NCBI RefSeq assembly: GCF_014805625.2
Contig: NW_023998415.1
Location: 32,765,809 to 32,829,808 of the forward strand
Direction of reading: 5' to 3'
Length of the DNA stretch: 64,000 nucleotides
Source of the DNA: Glossina fuscipes
Lineage: Eukaryota > Arthropoda > Insecta > Diptera > Glossinidae
Shown piece after piece: positions 29,600 to 42,623 of the stretch (within the stretch, counting starts at the first letter, position 1; every line of letters begins with the position of its first letter). The translations under genes and the position numbers were made by a program. The notes beneath the pieces are model-generated. The model was not told the origin of the DNA and made no database searches. It worked only from the letters and a program-made list of their open reading frames with translations.

Positions 29600-32500
29600 C
29601 GAAAATCAAGGGAAACTTTAGAAAAATTTTAAGGCAAAGAAACCACAAGAACAAAAGTATATCTTTACATAACTATCTGACCAAACATATCTATGGATGC
29701 ATGTAGCACAAGACGTAAACATAAATCCTGCGCCGTTTTCTATGCTCTCGAAAAATGCACTAATAACAAAAAAAAAAATAAAAATAAAAATAAATAAATA
29801 AAACACATAGAGGATATACTCAACAGTAATAATCCGAATGAACGTACGTAAGTGAAGGGGTGTGGGTGAGTAAATGAGTCAGTGATTGAATGAAGATAAC
29901 GTGCGTTTTCCCTTTTATGTTTCACACGTTTGTTTTTTTTTTTTTTTATTAATTTTTTTCCTTTATTTTGTTTCAATTTTTTTTTTTCAGATACGCTTTT
30001 GTGTCCGTTTGTGAATGATACGTTTTTCTTGTGTGCATTTATTTTTATCCTTTTTCTCCATTTTTTTTTTTTTCTCTCTTTTTTTGCCTTGCATATGTAT
30101 AGCATAGAAGGCAGAAGTTTTATTGTTGTTGTTCATTTATGTTTAATATTTATTTATTTGTTTTTTTTTTTTGTTAAATTCCGATTTCTTTAGGGTCTAG
30201 CACAATCTGGCGCGTGGGCTTGTTTCGATGAATTCAATCGCATTGAATTGGAAGTATTGTCGGTGGTTGCCCAACAGATATTAACTATACAGCGAGCCAT
30301 TGGCAGAAAAGTGGTGCGATTTTTTTTCGAAGATACCATGTTGCGTTTGGATCCTACATGTTCGGTGTTCATTACCATGAATCCCGGGTAAGTTTTGTAC
30401 AATGATGCGGAATTTTGATACACACACACACACACACACACACATGCATGCATGCATTCATTTTTGCGTGGCTATTGCTTGCCACCCCCACTCCCTTAAT
30501 TTTCATATACCCACGCCCACATATACGTGTATATATACATACACAGTCGCTGGCTGTCTTTTGTTTCCTTTTGATGGAAATTTCTTGTAAATTTATGTTA
30601 TTTTACATTAGAGTCGGTAGAAAGATGGGTGCAGTGCGTTGTAGTTTGCTTCTTTCAAGAATTCTTTAATGTCTACATGTAGATGTTGGTACATGTGTGT
30701 ATTCCTGTCCCATTTTACCATTGATTATGTTGACGCAGCAGTTGTGTATATGGTTTGTATACAAGATTCTTTTTCCGGTTGTTGCTTCCATTGCCAACTA
30801 CTCGGTTGGCTGGCATTGTTAGCGGTTAGCAAACAATGTTTGCAAAAAAATTTTTCCTTTAGACTCGGTTTCCATTTTTCTTCTTTTTTTTTTTTTAGTT
30901 TTTGTTTTTTATTTTTTTATTTATTTACTTTTTTTTTTCGTTTTTTTTTTTTTTTTGTTTTTTGTACTTTTGCCTCAGTTCCTTTTCGTTTTCGGGTAAC
31001 TCTTTTGAAATTCATTTGTGCCTTCAATGCACTCGTACACTTAAATGCTTTTACCATGACTTTAATCGTTACCGATTTTTTTTACGATTTCTTTTCTCTA
31101 CATTTATAAACGTACAAACAAAAAATGTTGACGTGATTAAATATATTTTCATATGTGATACGCACACTTTAATATCAAATCGAGTAATGAGGTGTTGAAA
31201 AATGTTGCGATTTAAAGGAAACTCCGTAAGATGAAAACGAAATCTGGTACACTAAAATAATGAATTTTAATAAAGCCGTAATTATCTGTCTGATGCTATC
31301 CGATTAATGCTTATAAAGCCTTAATAATTATTTCTTTATTCAAAAAGCTTTTTCCGCTCACAGTGCATTCGAAGGGCATTCGGAATTCGCCTACAATAAC
31401 AGTCATGCTGTTTTGTTAACCTTCTTTCTTAGTTTTCATGTCGTTTTTATTTATCATTATAGTCTTTTGGTTAACGTTGCATACATTGTTATGTTTTGTC
31501 AATGCATTATTATACACACGCTATCTTTAGTCTAACACTAAAATATACTTTTCTTTCCGTTTACAACATTCAGATGTAACTCTGCAACTACTCTACTAGT
31601 CTCTCAAGGTATAGAAATGTAGAAACAGTTTTATGGATTTGCAGTTATCTCGAATTAATTGATATGGGATATTAGGCAGTGGGCACAGTCGTTGCTTGAA
31701 AAGTTTAAGAAATTTTTAAAATCGATATTTGATATGCGATACTTGGACTCAAATCATCAAAATACTCATTTGAATATTTCATATAAGATTTACGGATAAT
31801 GACACGGATTGATAGTTACGCAATAAAAGACCGGCGTTCGGAATTCGTTTTAAAGCGAATGCAATTCTCGTAGTTTTAGTTATTTCTAAAACGCATAGCT
31901 ACACCCAAAGGCAACACGACGATAAACACACAGCATGAGTAGTATCTTTACGATTACCAAGCCAACTGAGAAGAACTCATCAATATTTCTACTGAAACTG
32001 ATTGTCTTTTTTGCTTTCTGTTTTTTTTTTTTTTTTTTTTTGTGTTATATAGTTTCGCTTTTTTTCCCTTCTTGTTTGCATTTTTAAATATATTATCCTT
32101 CGAAGCAAATCTGTGCAGTTACAAAAATCATAACAGATCTGTGCATGCGATATATGGTGATTTCCGTTATACGTATGTACTGAAGAGTCGTAACAAGTTT
32201 AATCCTCGATATTTAACCTCATTTAATAAAGTATTGCGATGTATGCATGTGCGTTAAAGTTTTGCCATCAAAGACAAAACAAACAAGTACGAAAGTTTTA
32301 TTCGGCGGCGGCCGAATCCCGCATACCCACTACTATGCCTTTCCCGTTCCACTCTCCAAGTCGTTTTATTTGATACCCATATCGCTGGTATAATTAAGAA
32401 AAAATTTACTACGATTTCTGCCGTATACATTTTAGAATGAGTCCATTTCTCGGCAGATAGCATATATATTCACTTGAACAATGTACAAAATAGTTTAAAA

Positions 32501-35500
32501 CATTCTGTCTTGTTTGCCTTATGACAAATAAGCATAAAATCTCAAAAAAGTCAAAAAAGTAAATTTTAATTACTGATAACTTTATGTGGGCATGGCCGAT
32601 TCTATACATTTTTGGAGGTAAAGAGCAGCGTGTCGCGTAGAATGAATATTGAATATTACATCCTTTTAACTTTAATAATTTCCGAATGACGAGAGAAAAT
32701 CCAAAAATGTTTTCTCAAAAACAACGGAGTAGCGTTCAGTTTATGCTCCACTACGCGCTTCTTCTCTGACCAATTTGGCTCATTTTCAAGACCAGCCTTC
32801 GTGCGGAAACTTTCAATGTTTTTACTAAACTTGAAATTGATAGCGACCAGGAGAGTGCCAACAATACGCACCCTGTCGGATAGACAGGAGTAGAACAAGT
32901 CAAAATTTCACGGCGATCAAGGATCTCTGAAGCTTCACTACATTGTGAAAAAAAAACAAAAAACAAAATGAGTAACTCTCCCCCCCTCCCTCATCTTACA
33001 GTGGTGGATACAATAATTACATAATTATGCAATGTATATTCCAAAAAAAAATTAATAATTAATTTAATTTTATTTTATTAACATTTAAATGTGTGTCTTC
33101 TCCTTCACATGCAGACGTTTCTTTTTAACTCATCACTTCATTTCATTTAATAAACAAATGCAAATAGAAATGATATTTTTTGGAAATATTGAAATTTTAC
33201 CTTCAGTAGTTATGTTTACTGGTTTGTGCTTTCACATCTCTTTGAAATGTGTTTGCATTTGTCTGCAAAAACGCAAATATTATATTATATATCTTGAGGG
33301 GAATTTGTGATACTCATTCTCAGCAAGTTGGTTCACTAGCAACACTTTTCCACCAAACGTACGAAGGATATCCCAACAACATGTCTTATAATATGTAAAT
33401 TAAAGTTTTTACCCAATATGCGTGTGTATGTCCGCGTGGATGCAGTTATTGCAAGCAGATCGCATTCATTTTTGAGCTTAACTATGAACATATGTACCGT
33501 GTTTAAGCTTTCCGCAAGACTTCTTTAAGGCTTCAATAATCACCGACAGGCAGACAATATAAATGATTCTCCAGACTGTGTTCGATACAAAAGCAGAGAA
33601 CAAACGATTGAGATGACCTAAGGGGGTAGACAACTGTACGTTTTTCAAGAAACCAATTTTCTTAAATCAGCCCATATAAAAAACGAGAATCACATAGGCG
33701 ATAAGGCGATTGTGGGCGTGGCAAATTTGAAAATAGCCAAAATATCTAATTTCTCAGACACAATTCCAAGACAGTTGAACGGTAATTGTGTTTTTCTCGG
33801 ATCACAAGTTTTCAAAGCGGCAAACAACATAAGTTAAGGTCGCTTTAAAACAATATTCTTTAGCGAAATACGTAGGATTTTTTCGATCTTTTATTAACAA
33901 AAGTGAGACTTTCTTTTGGTTGAAAATGAAACTTTTTGGCACAAACCAGTTGTCTGCCAATCAGAATTTTTAAAAACGGATGATTTTCTTTTTTTTTTTC
34001 AATTTAAATTTGGACAAGTTGCAATGCTTGTGCCGTCTGGGCCTCAACAGCTGACGCGATCGCCCGAGAGTAGCTGCGATCTTAGATTTTTTTCAATTCT
34101 TTAAATGTACTGTTTTGTTTTCTTCCTGGGATGGGCTATCCTTCATAAGCTCTTCAAGTGTCTTTCCTTCGATCCAATTGTTCAAAGAAACTGTCTACCC
34201 CTTTCAGGTAAACGTATAACAAAGGAATTAACATATTTGCTTTAGACGGACCGATGGACGGACTCGAAATATTCAAAGCACTTTTAAAGAAGAATAGTTT
34301 AAGAAAAAAAAAAAAAAAAACAAAATATTAACCTTAATAATAAAAAATAACCTTAGCCTATCACATTACCGCACTGCACAAATAGAGTGAACCGAACGGA
34401 TGTTTAAATGATTATATATTGCCCCCCAGTGTGTGTGTGTGTGTGTGCGTGTTTACATAATATTAAAAAATCCAACATTTGTTGTACATTTTCCAAGGCT
34501 ATGCACAAAATTTTTGGAAAATATATGTAATTTATTTTTGATTAAGACAATCATTTTATTGTATTGCATGCCGAAATTTATATCAGAGGCAATAATGGCA
34601 ACAAAAATGTTATGGTAATAAAATGGTTAGAATAGAAATAGAAAAATATTTTTTGAGTGCAAAATATTGAAACTAAAACAAATTGAAATATTTTTTAGTT
34701 TATTAAATACGACCAAACAATAATACCCTACGTGATATACCTTCTTGTTGCAGGATGCCTTGAAAAGGCAGAAATTTTCGATTTTCCTTTTCTTTTATAT
34801 ATTGCTTTTTGCTTTGTTTAACCTAACAAGAATTCTTTTACAGAGAAACGATTTTCAAAATCATTTTTAAATAACATCCATTTGTACATTTAATGTGCAA
34901 ATAAACATTGAGATGTGCATAAACGTAGCTAACTGATCTAACATAAGGCAAAATAAATTTAAATCTATTTTCATTATTTTACCTATCTTTTCTAGCCTTA
35001 GTTACCAACATTTATACAAAATTATTATACATTTGCTTGATGCAGGTGTTTAGAGAGAATAATGAAAATAATATTTTTGGTAACTGCTCAAACCAATCAA
35101 TTCTATTTTCTGTGACCAGACGACCACATGCGTACGCTCATCCTCATCATATAGCACACATATGCCTAACCATCTACTCCTCCTACTACATCTACTCTAT
35201 AAGCATTGCTTTCTATTAGTTTTTTATGCTTTCATGTTGATTTACAGTTATACAGTTATAGAGACATTTTCACAGTATATCGATCGAATCGTTTCTCTAT
35301 CGAAACAAGTGCAAGTTTAATAATAAAAAAAAAAACAAAACAAAAATTATTTTTTTATTGTGGTCTATTGCTGTTGCTTTTATTGTTGTGTTCTTGCCAT
35401 TTTTATATATTTAGGTTGACTTAAACCAAATTCTATATTTAATTTAGGGTTTTCGATTGCGGCTGCTGCGAATAAAATATTCATAACATTTCAGTGTACA

Positions 35501-38500
35501 CTTACAAGTGCACTTACATTTCCCTAAATAATGTAAAATTTTCGAAATTTGTATGAGGAAAACCTTATCGCAAAGCATTTCAACTAAGCATTAGGATTAG
35601 CATTAGAATTCAATTTTTGAAAACATTTCGTTCTCACGTAATTTCGTTTCTTTGCGGATCCATTTCAGACCGTTACCGCTCGTACTGCGTAGTTGTTGGC
35701 GAATTTAACTGACTTTTGTAATACGAACGACTAAGGAGACATTAGCTAGATTTTAGCTATCGATTTATTAACTTTCAAAACTCTCAGCAACAACAAAGGG
35801 GAAGGAAGGCAACAAACGTAACAAAAAAACTATTAATACGAAAATTTGTTTTTACCGTTTCCTAAAGTTTCTACGTATAATGAGTGACGTGATTTAATGC
35901 GAAGTATTTTTACGGAGCCGCCCGATCACATTCAATCCACCAGCTTTACTACTTTTACTACTGGGTGCAAAAGCTTAAGACCAATTTTGCACTAATAATG
36001 CAGGGCATGACTCGAATATTCCGACTCTGTAGAAAAGTGTTTTGCCTAACCAGTAATAAGAATTCATCCGCAACAAGGATATCTACGTATACGGTTAACC
36101 GCATCGATTGCTTGGATACAATAGTTGAAGGCAAACTTTCCATTTACTTGCAGATCCCAACGTATACCATGTTTAGCAGATCTTAAATATTTCAAATTTA
36201 ATTCGCAGCCATATTCACTTAGCCCAAGCTACTTGTATGTAGTGTCCCAATAATGATTGATGATGTCTAGATCTAATCCAGATCACATAAGTAACCACCG
36301 TTCACCAACATCAAACAAATTGTGGTGTCATCGGGAGTCGTCAAAGGACCTCAAAGTAAGCGAGTAGCGAGTTGAGTTATTTAAGCGAAAAAAAGAAAAA
36401 CAAAATTTGATATCAAATGTCCTTTTTGTAAACAATGTTTTGCAATGAACTCCAAAACGAATTTTTGTGTCTGTGTGCATATTTAACAAGCCAAAAAATA
36501 TCTACTCTCCTGTGTATAAGCGTATTATGCTTCAGGTGCTAAGTCGAAAACCAATTTCCCATCAAGTCATTATGCCCATAAAAACTGAATGCTTGTGCCG
36601 ATGGCATTAATGTACTTGATTTTTTCCAACGACTGCAATAGGAGACGAGGAGGCTGCCAGAATGGACGACATCTAACGTGGCATCGTGTTAGTCGATTAC
36701 CCTTAAGACACTATGAAACAAATGCGTGCTATTGACATGAAGTTTCAAGACAACGGCTGCGACTGTTATGTAATTGATAGGAGGAGTGCTCGCAATTAAA
36801 AATCCTTTTCGATCTGTTCTCTAGAACGTGATTAAATATGCTTTGATGTATAATACAAGATAAAACGGGTTGTTTTACTTTAGAGCATGACATGAGTTTT
36901 ATCGAAATCATATTTTCAAGCTTCATTAATAAGAACATTAATTAACAGCATTGCATGGTCGTTACATACACACAAATACGAATTCTATAAAGAAATTTTA
37001 TTAATGTAAATGATCTGCGGGCACGTGATATGCTGTGTGATCGTTTAGTATTCTTCTTCTACTGGTCTTCATTAATGAAAGGTGGCTTTTATTTACTGAT
37101 CGATTTTTATATACTCGCATGCGAGACGCAATACGCACAGGTATATGTATGTGTATATGCTATTAATGAAAAGATATTGAAACGTTCACAGAATCATGCT
37201 TTCGGCTTACACTTGAGCACACACATCAGTAAATATGTCAAAATTGATATTTGACGAAAGAATTAGAATACGAGGTAAAGTCTATACGATGTCATCGTTG
37301 GTGCTTGAGAAATGCAGAAATAAACGAAGAGTTGTTTTCGAACAACTACGAAACGATGATGAAAAGGCTAAATAAATAAATAGAGTGTGTGTTGACCGAA
37401 CCTAAGATCTAAGGAAAAAAAGGAAATATTATATAAATATGTCCGTGCGTATGTATGTCGGTATCTATTATTTGTGTTATCTATTTATACATATACAAAA
37501 ATATTAGCTAATAAACAAGCAGCACAAGTTAACCCTTGAAGGAAGAACAATTTAGATCGGTTGTGGATGGAGAAAGACAAATAAAAACGACGACTATGTA
37601 CATATGTGTAAGGAATAACTTTTACAACAGCTGGAGTTATTTTGCGATAACCAAAAAATTCCAATGTGTTTTATCCAGCCAAAAACCAAGTTTATTTGTT
37701 CTTTGTGAGAAATGTCTAAAAAAATAAAAAAATATTTCTAAATCCACAGTTAATTCGTGTTGAAGATTGTGAACTGTGGACTGTTCCGCAGACAGATGAA
37801 AATGAGCTTGTGTCTCATCATCTTATATACTTAGGCAATGTCCCGTTACTTCAAGTTGCCAAGCGAGCCGTAGATATGCACAGTAAAAATGCTCAATATT
37901 AACTTAACAACCTAAGGATATGAGAATTTTTGGAAGGTATTTTTTTTTTTTTTTTTAAATGGTACTAGTAGTGGAAACCCTTGCCTTGTTCGTTATGCGT
38001 TTAGCCTTTTCTGTACATATGGATGTTTAGTTATTTACCTACGCATTGACATACGGATTTAAGTTTTATGCATCCAAAGGAATATGAAGTCTGCCATTTG
38101 CATATGGTTTCAAACATATTCAAAATTTATTACTGATATTTTTCTTTTTCCTCTTTGTTTTTTTTTTTTTTTTTTTTCTGTTCTTCTTTTGTTCTCTAAA
38201 AAATTTTTAGGCTTCTCGTTTATATTTTCAAGATGGGTGGTATGCCGGGCTGGCCAGAGGGCTGGCCACCTACGGCCAATGGAAATGGAAAGAGGACAAA
38301 ATTTTTTTTATTGCATGGCGTTTAGCCATCAAGCAGATGAGGCAAAAATATTATATCAATTTTCCTGTAAATATTTCATTTGCCATCGTGTTTGTGTATG
38401 TTATTGTGTATGCAATAATTGCAATTCTTATTGATTGCCATCATGAATCTATTTCTATTTCGGTCTAAACAATGCACTTTAAAAGCATCTGTGAAAATAT

Positions 38501-41288
38501 TAAAAACCCAAACATATATTTCATTAACATAGAAGAATAATTGAACTTTTCAATTAATTAATTGAATGCGTCCTCTTGTTGTTATTAGTTATGCTGGTCG
38601 TACCGAGTTGCCGGATAATTTAAAAGTTCTTTTCCGCACTGTCGCCATGATGGTACCCGATTACGCAATGATTGGTGAAATCACTTTATATTCGAACGGT
38701 TTTGACGAGGCCCGACATCTCGCTCAGAAAATTGTTCAAGCCTATAAATTATGTTCTGAACAATTATCATCGCAATCGCATTATGATTACGGTACGTACG
38801 ATTTAATATTTATTTCTTTTCTTATCGATATACGCATTTTACAATGATATTAAATTTCACATTTTTATGAATAACGAAAATGAACAAAAAAAAAAAAAAA
38901 NNNNNNNNNNNNNNNNNNNNNNNNNNNNNNNNNNNNNNNNNNNNNNNNNNNNNNNNNNNNNNNNNNNNNNNNNNNNNNNNNNNNNNNNNNNNNNNNNNNN
39001 AACAGGAATGCGCGCTGTAAAATCCGTTTTACTGGCTTCCGCTTCACTGCGTCGCTTGTACAGTCATTTGCCTGAGGCGCAAATTGTTTTACGCGCTATT
39101 GTTGATGTGAATCTACCGAAATTCCTCGAGCAAGATGTTTCCCTATTTATTGGCATCTACACCGATCTCTTCCCAGGCACCGAACTACCAATGGTAAGTT
39201 AATAAAGCGAACAGGCGCTTACTTATCGCAAGCGACAGTAAGCAAAAAGTAATAAAGAGCAAAGAGCAACACTCACACGACAGGGATTACGGCATGCATG
39301 TTTATTAAATATTTTGCGATTGCTTTTAAAAATGTCTAGCCGTCCCGCGAGGATCTGTTGAAATGGTTGCTTATGACATTGGAAGAACGAAACTTGCAAG
39401 CCACCCCTTGGTTTGTGGAGAAAATCTTACAAATCTATGAAATGTTGTTGGTACGCCACGGCCTTATGGTTGTAGGGGCATCCTTAGGTGGGAAAACTAC
39501 TGCCTGGCAGGTAAAATGAAAACGCAAATGAAATATATTCACATTTAATTTTCGCATTACTCTTTAGGTTTTGGCGTATTGCTTGCGTTGCGTAAATATG
39601 GATAAGAATGCCACTCTCTCCGAATATCCTGTAAATTATCGAATTATAAATCCAAAGGCGATAACTATGGGACAATTGTACGGTCGATTTGATCCCATAT
39701 CTCATGAATGGTACGACGGTGTTCTGGCCAAAACATTTCGTGAATTTGCGACGGGCTCCCCGAAAGAACGCTTCTGGATTTTCTTTGACGGCCCGGTTGA
39801 TGCCGTGTGGATTGAAAATTTAAATACTGTACTGGATGATAATAAAAAATTATGTTTAATGTCAGGCGAAATCATTATAATGAGCAAACTGATGAATATG
39901 ATGTTTGAACCGGCCGATTTGGAGCAAGCTTCACCCGCCACAGTATCACGTTGCGGCATGATTTATATGGAACCATCTCAACTAGGATGGAAAGCATTTC
40001 ATCAAAGTTTCGTTAATGTACTGACCGATCAAATCGGTTTAAGTGAAATTTATATGGCCTTGTTTCAAGAGATGATCGATTGGCTTATTCCGGCTGCATT
40101 ATCTATATTACCGGAATGTAAAAAGATGGTGGAAACTTCACCTATCTACCAGTATAAGGTTATTTTTCTTTTTACTACTTAGAACTATTGCATAGCTTTT
40201 TCTACACAATAATACATCTGAGTGTAGCAAGAAACCATAAGTTAAGAAGATTCGAACTCGGCTATTAAGTCTAGCAGCTTAACTTGTCTGCACTCTAGAT
40301 GCTCGCACGATTAAATTGTTTTTTAATAAACATTTTCATACACATTGGTAATTCAGAAGAGGCCTCTTCATAAACGTTTCGAGAAAGCTTCAAAATATCG
40401 CTTGTCTCCTCATAGCAAATGAAAGAAATTTGCATCCTATCATTCGCAGGCCTATCATGGATTTATTGAAATTCTCTATAGCATAAGTGAATGTGACACA
40501 CACATAAAATAATTGATCTTGGGTTTATAGAAAATTCTCAAAGTTTTTTTCTTCACAGATGTTTTCCAAATTCTTTTATCATTTTCTGGACAAGCACAAA
40601 GTCTTCACTCAAGTTTGGTTTCAACAAATGTTTTTATTCTGCTACGCTTGGGCCTATTGTTCACATTTAATGGGTAAGAAATTTGCATAATCCATCCTAA
40701 ATGCAATTTATATATATGTATATATATATTACACTTTCTTACATATTCTTATATATATTCAATTGGCCGCATTCAGTTAAAGGCATAAAACGTTTTGATG
40801 CTTTAATACGTAAAATACTTTATGGCGGTAACGAAGATTTCCCCCGCCCGAAGTATTTCACATTGAATCGTGGTCAAATGTTTCCCGAGAAGCTCACCTT
40901 CATGGATTATCGTTTCGATGAAGCTGAGAATTGGTGGACTTGGCAAAAATCAGGTGATGACCCTACCGCTACTATAACAACGTTTCCCGATGATGCTCAA
41001 CTCAGTGAATTAATTGTGCCCACAAATGAATCGGGTTATATAACGTATTGGGAGGAATTTTGCATTAATAAATCATACCCTATGTTGGTCATAGGACCGA
41101 CAGGAACAGGCAAAAGTGCTATTGTTGGCAGCAATTTATTAAGCCTATCAAAGCAATCGTATTTAATAAATATTGTAAACTTTTCGGCACGTACAAGTGC
41201 TCAACTGGTGCAAGATACCATAATGTCGAAATTGGATAGAAGACGTAAGGGAGTGTTTGGACCACCGCTCGGTAAAAAGGTTAGAACT

Positions 41289-41327
<39 letters not shown>

Positions 41328-42585
41328 TTTTTGTATACTACTATTTACTCTGGCATGTGAATGTTAAGCTTAGAAGTTTTTCAATATAAATGAATTTTGA
41401 AAAATTTGCATGCTTGAGGTATCCATTAACTGAACAGGTGTGTTTTTGAAGTGAACTTTTAGGGATGGACCAAATTTTTACTTACAAGTTTACAAATGCT
41501 GAACAAGTTACGAGTTTTTTCTATTTAAAGACAGATTGCTATCGAACGAGCCTTGCGACCCTTATGTATGAATTTTAGTCCTAGGCATTACTAATATTTC
41601 TTGATGATATTTTTATTGAACGATTTGCCAATATCCTCTTCCGTATTTGTGAAGGCTGTCAAATAACCTGATTATGTGGTTTAAAGCGTTTGCGCTGGAT
41701 ATTATTCCATTTTAAAAAATTTTCAAATAAATAGTTTGGAGGGGTCATATCTGGACAAACGAGTTGGATGTGGTAGGAACTCGGAATTCAAGTCATGTAA
41801 ATTTTTCCGCGCTCCGAATCAGTAATACCTTGACGTTTTTATTTCAGTGTGACACCTATCAGGAAAATATTTTCTTATACATGTCCAAGCTCTTTCTCGC
41901 TCCCTTTCTCTCTATCTATTTCTCTCTATCTCTCTGCGTCACCCTCTCTGTCTCTTTTGATACCTTTAGGACGTCGTCAAGTGCAGATTATAACTTTACT
42001 TTTCGATTATTAAGAATAATTTTCAAGGTTGATTTGATGCTTTCTGGACATCCATTGTCGATATGTCGACAGTCAAGTTTAAAATGGGCAAACGATCACA
42101 GACCATAACACTTTCCGAACAAACCAACAGTCCTTAAAACGCATAACACTGACCGGTTGGATATACGCTCACTAGGCTGCGGCCGCTAAGTCCATATCTC
42201 TTTCTTTGTTCTCGCTGTTTTCTGATCATCCCCGTGTTACACGAGTACAGGACATACGGGGCGTACTAGCTTTTAAAGGAAATTTTGATGTGACATGATA
42301 TCTTGGTAAGCACCGCTTGACGATTGACACTTTTAAAGCAATAGCTTGGATTTGTTATTTGAGACGTCATCTCGTAAATTATTGAACGATGTGTCATATT
42401 TTTCACACAATCTCTGATTGGATATCACAGTGTGAATGAAAAATTTAGTTTAGCTTAACCCTAAACGGTTACGTAGAGACGAAGTGTTGAAAATGTAATT
42501 TCTTAAATTGCACGCTGAATTCAATCGAAAACTTTGTTGTTATCGATTTGAGTATAAAGCTACTTCAAACGTATTGAAATAATTT

Positions 42586-42623
<38 letters not shown>

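Larger units (their letters stand above)
26304..30193 (+). other. Intron 24 (about 3.9 kb)
   Basis: Holds an unexplained + strand open frame at 28357-28735, a 47-base poly-A tract at 29551-29597, A-rich DNA before it and T-rich DNA from 29930. A GGGTATTTG stretch near 27087 resembles dispersed-repeat ends. Confidence 0.75.
30388..38588 (+). other. Intron 25 (about 8.2 kb, largest complete intron)
   Basis: Holds (AC)n plus GCAT repeats at 30420-30456, T-rich stretches around 30880-30960 and 32022-32041, a dispersed repeat at 32298-32935, (GT)n at 34430-34450, and scattered short open frames of no recognisable family. The continuous protein join MNPG-YAGR shows no coding exon is missing. Confidence 0.75.

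Noticed and set aside
29740..30105. 121-codon - strand frame, Lys-rich
   Set aside because: A translation of T-rich DNA read on the other strand.
30669..31198. Overlapping open frames full of Phe
   Set aside because: They are translations of pyrimidine-rich intron sequence.
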